From DASZGI01 sp035938995 (GTDB lineage Bacteria > Actinomycetota > Actinomycetes > Streptomycetales > Catenulisporaceae): a stretch of DNA of 37,931 bases. The translations under genes and the position numbers were made by a program. Below, one piece after another: positions 31,972 through 37,931 of this stretch. Location: positions 1-37,931 of the forward strand of contig NZ_DASZGI010000377.1 of NCBI RefSeq assembly GCF_035938995.1, written 5' to 3'. The notes beneath the pieces were generated by a model. It was not told where the DNA came from. It was given only the letters and a program-made list of their open reading frames with translations, and searched no databases. Position 1 is the stretch's first letter; each line of letters starts with the position of its first letter.

Positions 31972-33128
31972 AGATCACGGCTCTGACGACGTACGCGGTG
32001 GCGCCCCGCTGGCTGTTCGTGCGGATCGACACGGACGAGGGCGTCACCGGCTGGGGGGAGCCGGCCCTCGAGGGCAGGGTGCGCACCGTGGCGGCGGCCG
32101 TGGACGAGCTGGGCGAACTGCTGATCGGCGCGGACCCGCTGCGGATCGAGGCGCACTGGCAGCTGCTGACCAAAGCGGGGTTCTACCGGGGCGGCCCGGT
32201 GCTGTCGTCGGCGGTCGGCGGGATCGACCAGGCGCTGTGGGACATCGCGGGCAAGGTCCGCGGCGTGCCGGTGCACGAACTGCTCGGCGGTCCGCTGCGC
32301 GACCGGGTGCGGGTGTACACGTGGATCGGCGGCGACGGCGCACAGGACGTCGCCGAGCAGGCCGAGCGGAAGGTCGCCGAGGGCTTCACGGCGGTCAAGA
32401 TGAACGCCTCCGCCCAGCTGCGCCCGATCGACACGCCCGCGGCCGTCGAGCAGGTGGTGCGCCGGGTCGCAGCGGTGCGGGACGTGCTGGGGCCGGACCG
32501 GGACCTCGCGATCGACTTCCACGGCCGGGTCTCCACGCCCATGGCGCGCAGGCTGCTGCGGCTGCTGGAACCGCTCGCGCCGATGTTCGTGGAGGAGCCG
32601 ATCCTGCCCGAGCACGCCGCGAATCTGGCCTCTGTCGTGGAGAGCACCGCGATACCCATCGCGACCGGGGAGCGGCTCTACTCGCGGTGGGATTTCCGGG
32701 CGGCCTTTGAGGCCGGGATCGCGGTGGCGCAGCCGGACATCTCGCACGCGGGCGGCATCTCGGAGGTGCGCCGGATCGCGGCCCAGGCCGAGACGCACGA
32801 CGCCTTCATGGCCCCGCACTGCCCGCTCGGGCCGGTGGCGCTGGCGGCAGCCCTCCAGGTCGACTTCGCCATCCCGAACGTCCTGGTCCAGGAGCAGAGC
32901 CTCGGCATCCACTACAACGGCGAGGGCTCCGATCTGCTCGACTACCTGGCGGATCCGAGCGTGTTCGAGTACCGCGACGGCTGGGTGGAGCGTCCGCGCG
33001 GGCCGGGCCTCGGCATCGAGGTCGACGCGAACGAGATCGAGCGGGCGGCGGCGTGGGCGGCCGAGAACGGCTTCGAATGGCGCACCCCGATCTGGCACCA
33101 CGACGACGGCGGCCTGGCCGAATGGTGA
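31968..33128 (+). CDS. dgoD: D-galactonate dehydratase (enolase superfamily)
   Basis: The 386-aa protein is about as long as E. coli DgoD and has the same active-site frame: magnesium ligands D183 (DFHGR, with H185), E209 (EEP) and E235 (GERLYSRWDF), and the catalytic His near 284 in MAPHCPLGPVALAA. The entry pattern WLFVRIDTDEGVTGWGEPALEG is also DgoD-like. It dehydrates D-galactonate to 2-keto-3-deoxy-galactonate. ATG 31968 overlaps the aldolase stop (ATGA). This is the most substrate-specific member of the locus and anchors its assignment to galactose. Confidence 0.95.
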   Translation: MKITALTTYAVAPRWLFVRIDTDEGVTGWGEPALEGRVRTVAAAVDELGELLIGADPLRIEAHWQLLTKAGFYRGGPVLSSAVGGIDQALWDIAGKVRGVPVHELLGGPLRDRVRVYTWIGGDGAQDVAEQAERKVAEGFTAVKMNASAQLRPIDTPAAVEQVVRRVAAVRDVLGPDRDLAIDFHGRVSTPMARRLLRLLEPLAPMFVEEPILPEHAANLASVVESTAIPIATGERLYSRWDFRAAFEAGIAVAQPDISHAGGISEVRRIAAQAETHDAFMAPHCPLGPVALAAALQVDFAIPNVLVQEQSLGIHYNGEGSDLLDYLADPSVFEYRDGWVERPRGPGLGIEVDANEIERAAAWAAENGFEWRTPIWHHDDGGLAEW

Positions 33129-33138
33129 GTAGTGGAGC

Positions 33139-34092
33139 ATGGGCAGACTCCTGACGATCGGCGAGACACTCGGCGTCGCGGTCACGGAGACCGGAGACCC
33201 GCTGCGTACGGCGCGCACGCTCCGGCTCTCGACCGCGGGCGCCGAGTCCACTGTCGCGATCGGCATGCGCCGGCTCGGCCACGAGGCGGCCTGGGTCGGC
33301 GTCGTGGGAGAGGACGAGATCGGCGCCCGGGTGCTGCGCGATCTGGCCGCCGAAGGAGTCGACACGCAATTCGCACGCGTCGATCCCGATCGGCCGACCG
33401 GCTTCATGATCCGTGAGCTGAGGACGGCCGAGTACACGCGTGTCACGTATTACCGCGACCGGAGCGCCGGATCCGGTCTCGCTCAGGCTGACGTCGAGGC
33501 CGCACTGACGGCTGACTCTGGACCCGACCTGGTCCACCTCACCGGCATCACCCCGGCCCTTAGCGCGACCTGCGCCGATGCGGTCCGCCGCGCGGTCGAG
33601 CTGGCCAGCCGCGCCCGGATCCCGATCTCGTTCGACGTGAACTATCGCAGCACCCTGTCCGGGAGTTCCGGCACCGCCGCCCTCGTCAAGGAGCTGCTGC
33701 CGCAGATCGACATCTTGTTCGTCGGGGACGACGAACTCGCGCTGGCCACTGACGAGACGGATCTGCGGCGCGCGGCGCGCGGGCTGCTGACGCGCGGTCC
33801 CGACGAGGTCGTGGTCAAGCGCGGCGCGGACGGAGCGCTCGCGGTGTCCGCAGACGGCGCAGAGGTCGAGCATTCGGCGGTCCGGGTCCGCGTCGTGGAC
33901 GTCATCGGCGCCGGAGACAGCTTCACGGCCGGATACCTCGCGGCGCGCTGTGACGGACTTCCCCTCGCCGACCGGCTGCACTGGGCGACCATCGCCGCCG
34001 CGTGCACAGTCGGCACGCACGGCGATTGGGAGGGCCTGCCGACCCGCGCAGACCTGCGCCACCGTGGCGGCGGCTCCGTCACCGTGCGCTGA
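33139..34092 (+). CDS. PfkB-family sugar kinase (probable 2-keto-3-deoxygalactonate kinase)
   Basis: The 317-aa ribokinase-like protein starts with LLTIGETLGVAVTETGDPLR and has GAESTVAIGMRRLGHEAAWV, FDVNYRSTLSG and the catalytic anion-hole motif VIGAGDSFTAGY with Asp260. The family includes KDG kinases (KdgK), which fit the needed phosphorylation between dehydratase and aldolase. Note that enterobacterial DgoK belongs to a different fold, so this would be a functional replacement. The gene starts 10 nt after the dehydratase stop and ends the operon. Confidence 0.88.
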   Translation: MGRLLTIGETLGVAVTETGDPLRTARTLRLSTAGAESTVAIGMRRLGHEAAWVGVVGEDEIGARVLRDLAAEGVDTQFARVDPDRPTGFMIRELRTAEYTRVTYYRDRSAGSGLAQADVEAALTADSGPDLVHLTGITPALSATCADAVRRAVELASRARIPISFDVNYRSTLSGSSGTAALVKELLPQIDILFVGDDELALATDETDLRRAARGLLTRGPDEVVVKRGADGALAVSADGAEVEHSAVRVRVVDVIGAGDSFTAGYLAARCDGLPLADRLHWATIAAACTVGTHGDWEGLPTRADLRHRGGGSVTVR

Positions 34093-34148
34093 TCCGGCCG
34101 CGCCCGCGCCGCCCACTGCCCGGCTTTTCCTCGCAGTAGCATTCGGAC

Positions 34149-34664
34149 GTGGGCGACGCGTCGCGGGATCCGGACGAGATCGCGGATCTGGTGCGTTCGG
34201 CGCAGCACGGGGACGCGATTGCGATGAACGCGCTCCTGGATCGTCTGACGCCATACGTCGGGAGGCTGTGCGGACCTATCGCGCTGCAGGATTCCGCAGA
34301 CGCGGCGCAGGAAGCCTTGATCTCGGTGTTCCAGAATCTGAAGGCACTCAACGAACCCGCGGCGCTCTACGGTTGGGTGCGCCGGATCGCCGTTCGCGAG
34401 GCGGTGCGGGTCGCGCAGCGATCGGCGAGAGCGCGACCTGCTGAGTTGGCCGAGCTCCCGGCGCCGGGAAGCCCCGAGTTGGCGGCGGACATCAGGGACG
34501 TCCTGGATCGGTTGTCACCCGAACACCGCGCAATCCTGGTGCTGCGGGAGATCGAGGGGCTCGACGAAAAGGACGCCGCGCAGCTGCTGCACATCTCGCC
34601 GGGCGCGGCGAAATCGCGGCTGAGCCGAGCCAGGAGCAGTTTCCGGAAAGCGTGGTCGTCATGA
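34149..34664 (+). CDS. RNA polymerase sigma factor, ECF type
   Basis: The 171-aa product has region 2 (AMNALLDRLTPYVGRLCGPI, DSADAAQEALISVFQNL, ALYGWVRRIAVREAVR) and region 4 (LDRLSPEHRAILVLREIEGL, DEKDAAQLLHISPGAAKSRL, SRARSSFRKA). It would direct polymerase to a special promoter set. GTG 34149 fits the family length. No anti-sigma gene is beside it; instead it overlaps a START-like gene by ATGA. Transcription is away from the galactose operon, which ends 56 nt upstream, so read-through is possible. Confidence 0.9.
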   Translation: MGDASRDPDEIADLVRSAQHGDAIAMNALLDRLTPYVGRLCGPIALQDSADAAQEALISVFQNLKALNEPAALYGWVRRIAVREAVRVAQRSARARPAELAELPAPGSPELAADIRDVLDRLSPEHRAILVLREIEGLDEKDAAQLLHISPGAAKSRLSRARSSFRKAWSS

Positions 34665-35119
34665 CGGCAGACTGGCCGGTCGCGGAGATCGACGAGGTGC
34701 GGCGCATGCGCGTGCTCGCCGCGGCGATTCCCGGCGTCTCCTACGCTGAAGAACACTTCGATGCCTCCTTCGACCGCGTGTGGGAGTACATCGGCGACAT
34801 GGAGCGCAGCATGCCCGCGCTGGTGCGCCTGTTCCGCGAATTCCGCATCGTCGAGCGCGAAGGCGAGCAGCTGAGGGCGCGCGCGGTCGGCTGGGTCGGC
34901 AACCGAGGAACGTTCGACGTCGTGCTGCGGTCGGGCTGGTGTCTGATGCAGGACCGGTTCGCTGTCGGGGGGTTCGCGGCGGTGCCCGAGGGCGAGGGCA
35001 CGCGTGTGGCCGCATGTGGAGGGCCGCGCGTCCCCGGCGGCAAGGCGATCGGGTTGCTGTACGGGGGCGACCGGGGCGCGCGGCGGATTCTCAGGAGGCT
35101 GCGGTCAAACCTGGCGTGA
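34661..35119 (+). CDS. SRPBCC (START-like) domain protein coupled to the sigma factor
   Basis: The 152-aa product has the helix-grip opening ISYAEEHFDASFDRVWEYIG-like pattern (GVSYAEEHFDASFDRVWEYI), then alternating strands (FREFRIVEREGEQLRARAVG; FDVVLRSGWCLMQDRFAVGG; FAAVPEGEGTRVAACGG) and a C-terminal helix. Such domains bind hydrophobic small molecules. ATG 34661 overlaps the sigma stop (ATGA), so the pair is made together; it could sense a ligand for the sigma factor, but no precedent is claimed. Its last 29 nt overlap the convergent hydrolase gene. Confidence 0.75.
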   Translation: MTADWPVAEIDEVRRMRVLAAAIPGVSYAEEHFDASFDRVWEYIGDMERSMPALVRLFREFRIVEREGEQLRARAVGWVGNRGTFDVVLRSGWCLMQDRFAVGGFAAVPEGEGTRVAACGGPRVPGGKAIGLLYGGDRGARRILRRLRSNLA

Positions 35120-35999
35120 CGGGCGCGGCGAAGAACGCGACCGCCTCGTTCGCGATGGCTGCGGGCCGTTCCTCGGGCATCAGATGGCCGCAGCCGGGGA
35201 CCACGACGCTCCGCATGTTCTCGGCATTGCGTCCGCCTCCGCGAAGCACGCTCGGCGGGATGACCACGTCCTGGTCGCCGCCGAGCAGCAGCGTCGGGAC
35301 CGTCAGGCGCGCCGTGCGGAAGCGTCCGCCGAAGGGATGCGCAATGATCTCCCTCCACACGTAGGCTGCGTGCACCTGCTCACCTGCCCGAGCGCGTGCG
35401 GGTTCGCGCACGACGTCGGTGAACACGTCAAGCTCGTCGCGATCCCAGAGCTGCTTGTCGGCGACCCAATGCCGCAGCAGGAAACGCGTGAAGCCGGTGC
35501 GGCGGATGACGAAGCGGCCCAGTGGGGGCCACTCCATCAGGGCCGTGTGCCACATGCGCCACAGGTTCGGGGCCAGGCGCATGAACGGCGGCCACGGGTG
35601 TGTCATGTTCACGGAGATCAGGTGGCTGACACGGTCCGGGTGCCGGAGCGCGGTGATGAAGCCGACCCACGCGCCCCAGTCGTGGCCGATCACGTGGGTT
35701 CGCTGGAGCCCGAGTTCGTCCAGGACCGCGACGACGTCGTCGGACAGGCTCACGCCGCTGTAGCCGTGGCGCGGCGCGTCGGACCAGCCGAAACCGCGCA
35801 GATCCAGGGCGAGGACGCGGTAGTGCAGCGCGAGCAGCGGGATGACGTAGCGCCAGGTGTACCAGTGCTGGGGGAAGCTGTGCAGAAGCAGGACGGGCTC
35901 GGCGTCCTGGTGGCCGGCTTCGGCCAGGTGTAGGCGCACGCCCCGGACGGTGATGAAGCGGTGGGTCACGCCGGGGACGTCGGGCAGGGGAACGGACAC
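35091..35999 (-). CDS. Alpha/beta hydrolase (epoxide hydrolase/haloalkane dehalogenase-like)
   Basis: The 302-aa protein has the alpha/beta-hydrolase core: oxyanion loop LLHSFPQHWYTWR, nucleophile elbow GHDWGAW with Asp107, acid in LLLGGDQDVVI and the catalytic His in GCGHLMPEE. Asp as nucleophile and the HSFPQ/W pattern indicate epoxide hydrolase rather than esterase; the cap is between about 140 and 225. No signal peptide. ATG 35999 has GGAG upstream (minus strand). The physiological substrate is unknown. Confidence 0.88.
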   Translation of the reverse strand: MSVPLPDVPGVTHRFITVRGVRLHLAEAGHQDAEPVLLLHSFPQHWYTWRYVIPLLALHYRVLALDLRGFGWSDAPRHGYSGVSLSDDVVAVLDELGLQRTHVIGHDWGAWVGFITALRHPDRVSHLISVNMTHPWPPFMRLAPNLWRMWHTALMEWPPLGRFVIRRTGFTRFLLRHWVADKQLWDRDELDVFTDVVREPARARAGEQVHAAYVWREIIAHPFGGRFRTARLTVPTLLLGGDQDVVIPPSVLRGGGRNAENMRSVVVPGCGHLMPEERPAAIANEAVAFFAAPVTPGLTAAS

Positions 36000-36338
36000 G
36001 GGCAGCTCCTGTCTCGGGGCTTCGATGGTGCTGACGTATCGAGGAGGAGCCGACCCGGCGATTCGTTTCTCACGATCACCGAGTACTCATACGTGTCCTG
36101 CATCACAGCCGCAGTGCGCGCTGTGCCGATCGTCGGACACGCAAACGCGTGGCCCGTCCCGCCCGCAGCATGGTGGGCACCGGCTGTCGCCATGACCAGC
36201 TGCCAGAACAGCCGACTCCTCCCGCACGGCGCAGCGCTTCCTGCTGCGGGCGAGGTCGGATCGCAGGTGCGGCGACACGTACTGATCGCCTACACGTGCA
36301 CCCTGGCCTCGCGTGCGGATTGATGCAGCGCTGTCTGA

Positions 36339-36366
36339 TGCCACAGAAATGCCACGGATTTGCCAC
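36339..36366. repeat. Three TGCCAC direct repeats with exact 11-bp spacing
   Basis: TGCCAC occurs at 36339, 36350 and 36361. The 11-bp period places the three copies on one face of the helix, as in iterons, integrase arm sites or multi-copy operators. The linkers (AGAAA, GGATT) are AT-richer than the surroundings. Confidence 0.6.
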
Positions 36367-36479
36367 GCCCGTCGGCGACGCTGGGATGCGGACCCAGGTG
36401 TCTGCGATAACCCACCGAGGCTGGCACTAACGGGCGTCCCGCGCTTCGGTAACCGGCAGCCAGCCGAAGACGGGTCGAG

Positions 36480-36527
36480 CCGAGGGCTTGGACAACTGCG
36501 CGGGGGTGCAAGCGTCCAAGCCCTCGG
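36480..36527. repeat. Perfect 13-bp inverted repeat with 22-nt spacer
   Basis: CCGAGGGCTTGGA (36480-36492) is matched by TCCAAGCCCTCGG (36515-36527). The 22-nt loop is too long for a standard terminator. It may be an RNA hairpin, a remnant of a recombination site or a mobile-element end. Confidence 0.7.
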
Positions 36528-36669
36528 TGTTCTGGTGCTCCAACCCCCTCGCCACTGATCTGTGACCGCGGCAGTCGCACCTCCCGGGACAGAGCAGGCA
36601 CCTATCCTGTTGTTTCTGACTCTGCGGGGCACGAATCCCAGAGCTTTGAAACGGGGAAGGGCTGATCAC

Positions 36670-37931
36670 ATGGCACGGGATGGCGCTCTCGACGCGGATC
36701 ACTGGCAGCGACGGCTTGATGCGCTCGCCGCCGAGCACGGCATTCCGGGGGCTGTGCTCGGCATCATGCGGCTGCATCGCGACGGCGAGGACGAGCTGGT
36801 GCAGGAGGCGTATGGCGTGCTCAACAATCGCACCGGCGTCGAGGTGACCACCGACTCGATCTTTCAGATCGGCTCGATCACGAAGGTCTGGACGGCGACC
36901 ATGGTGATGCGGCTGGTCGAAGAGGGCCGCCTCGACCTCGACGCGCCGGTCGTCGACGTCCTGCCTGAGCTCAAACTCGCAGATCCTGAGGTTTCCCGGC
37001 AGCTCACCCTCCGGCACCTGTTGACGCACAGCAGCGGCATCGACGGGGACATCTTCACTGACACCGGGCGTGGCGACGACTGCCTGGAACGTTACGTGGC
37101 CTTGCTGGAGAAGGCGGCACAACACCAGCCGCTGGGAGCCACCTGGTCCTACTGCAACTCAGGGTTCGTGCTGATCGGCCGGGTCATCGAGAAGGTCACC
37201 GGAAAGACGTGGGACCAGGCCCTGCACGACTACGTCTGCACGCCGCTGGGCGTCGAATCAGTGTGCACGCTGCCGGAGGAGGCCATTCTCCAGCGTGCCG
37301 CCGTCGGCCATATGGACCCGGTGGACGGCGCCGCGCCGCGGCCCACCACGCTTTGGCAACTGCCGCGCTCGACCGGACCGGCCGGTGGGATCATCACCAC
37401 GGCCGCCGCGCTCCTGACGTTCGCCAGGATGCACATGACCGGGGGCCTGGCCGCCGACGGATCCCGGGTGCTGTCGGCGGAGAGCACCGCCGCGATGGCC
37501 GCCCGGCAGGTCGACCTGCCGGACAAGCGCCACAGGGGCGACTCCTGGGGCCTCGGCTGGACGCGCTTCAGCTGGGACGGCAAGCGGCTGATCGGCCACG
37601 GCGGGAAGACGATGGGCCAGACGGCGGAACTGTACCTGCTGCCGGAGCAGGGCCTCGCGGTCGTCATTCTCACGAATGCGGACACTGGCACGCCGCTGTT
37701 CGCCGATCTGTCGCGCGAGATCTTCACCGAGGTGGCCGGGCTCCAGCCGCCGCAGCCGCTGGAGCCCGCAGATCCCGCCGTCGAGGTGGACTTCGCACCT
37801 CATCTGGGCCGGTACGAGCGCGAGGGATACACCTTCGACGTGTTCGAACTCGAAGGTAAGCCATGGATGCGCATGACGCTTTGGGGAGCACTGGTCGAGC
37901 ACCTCGACAAGACCGTATACGAGTACGAACT
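36670..37931 (+). CDS. Serine beta-lactamase-fold hydrolase (class C/esterase type), cut by window edge
   Basis: The open frame runs from ATG 36670 to the end of the window (420 codons, no stop). Motifs of the penicillin-binding/class C fold are clear: S69-I-T-K72 (SxxK nucleophile), Y161-C-N163 (YxN) and HGGKTMG near residue 315 in place of KTG. The region before SxxK (GIPGAVLGIM) and LTLRHLLTHSSGID are typical. The part after about residue 350 begins a beta-barrel lipocalin-like extension (LGRYEREGYTFDVFELEGK), common in this serine hydrolase group. No signal peptide, so a cytoplasmic esterase or peptidase is likelier than a true beta-lactamase. GGGGAAGGG lies upstream. Confidence 0.88.
   Translation, partial: MARDGALDADHWQRRLDALAAEHGIPGAVLGIMRLHRDGEDELVQEAYGVLNNRTGVEVTTDSIFQIGSITKVWTATMVMRLVEEGRLDLDAPVVDVLPELKLADPEVSRQLTLRHLLTHSSGIDGDIFTDTGRGDDCLERYVALLEKAAQHQPLGATWSYCNSGFVLIGRVIEKVTGKTWDQALHDYVCTPLGVESVCTLPEEAILQRAAVGHMDPVDGAAPRPTTLWQLPRSTGPAGGIITTAAALLTFARMHMTGGLAADGSRVLSAESTAAMAARQVDLPDKRHRGDSWGLGWTRFSWDGKRLIGHGGKTMGQTAELYLLPEQGLAVVILTNADTGTPLFADLSREIFTEVAGLQPPQPLEPADPAVEVDFAPHLGRYEREGYTFDVFELEGKPWMRMTLWGALVEHLDKTVYEYE

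Larger units (their letters stand above)
36000..36669. other. 670-bp gap with phased repeats and a long inverted repeat
   Basis: No gene is supported here: long minus-strand frames lack start signals and run through the following gene in antisense. The gap separates two divergent genes, so both promoters lie in it. Two odd structures, listed separately, sit at 36339-36366 and 36480-36527. Confidence 0.5.

Noticed and set aside
36087..36632. 181-aa minus-strand frame in the gap after the hydrolase gene
   Set aside because: Passes through the inverted repeat, has no start signal and no recognisable domain.
1..37931. CRISPR arrays, transposases, rRNA genes
   Set aside because: No regularly spaced short repeats with unique spacers, no transposase motifs and no rRNA-like sequence were seen; the only tandem array is the 69-bp repeat without spacers.

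Overview
The window is chromosomal DNA from a high-GC actinomycete. GC is high throughout, third codon positions are almost all G or C, GTG starts are common, neighbouring genes often overlap by 4 nt (GTGA/ATGA), and several genes belong to families I know mainly from Actinomycetota (GAF-ANTAR proteins, DUF5994, the SCO5389 family, the CGHP small Cys protein, NEW3-tailed GH27). The gene content suggests a soil saprophyte of the Catenulispora/Streptomyces kind, but the genus cannot be settled from sequence alone.

Left part (1-7.8 kb): the end of an unknown gene, two GAF-ANTAR regulators in a row, two cold-shock proteins, an acyl-CoA desaturase, and small or stress-type genes (DUF5994, a YiiX-like papain-fold protein, a membrane mini-protein, a Cys/His mini-protein). 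Two copies of a non-coding element (about 2391-2520 and 7240-7369) align without gaps and can fold into the same three hairpins. Each starts at a -10-like hexamer. This is the best candidate for something undescribed. From 7.8 to 11.6 kb lies a translationally coupled glycan triad: GT4 glycosyltransferase, an uncharacterised glycosidase-like protein, and GH130.

Middle (11.6-18.4 kb): a zinc homeostasis locus. On the minus strand run znuA-znuC-znuB-znuB-zur and an SCO5389-family gene. Facing them are a free-standing His-rich protein and an ArsR/SmtB repressor with an intact alpha-5 zinc site. Two matching Zur-type boxes are present, one in front of znuA and one inside the 3' end of zur, upstream of the SCO5389-family gene. 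A four-unit 69-bp tandem repeat follows the znuA promoter. From 18.4 to 21.1 kb are a TetR/metallo-beta-lactamase-fold pair around a perfect palindrome, a SnoaL-like protein and a secreted cupin.

Right part (21.1-34.1 kb): a complete alpha-galactoside utilisation locus using the oxidative De Ley-Doudoroff route. A secreted GH27 alpha-galactosidase would free galactose. An aldose epimerase and an AraFGH-type ABC importer follow, then an SDR dehydrogenase (galactose to lactone), an SMP-30 lactonase, galactonate dehydratase, a PfkB-family KDGal kinase and KDPGal aldolase. A FadR-type GntR regulator is encoded with them. AT-rich islands stand out at the three promoters.

End (34.1-37.9 kb): an ECF sigma factor coupled to a START-like protein, an alpha/beta hydrolase, a 670-bp gap with helically phased direct repeats and a 13-bp perfect inverted repeat, and the first 420 codons of a serine beta-lactamase-fold hydrolase cut by the window edge. 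I found no rRNA, no intact tRNA, no CRISPR array and no intact transposase.
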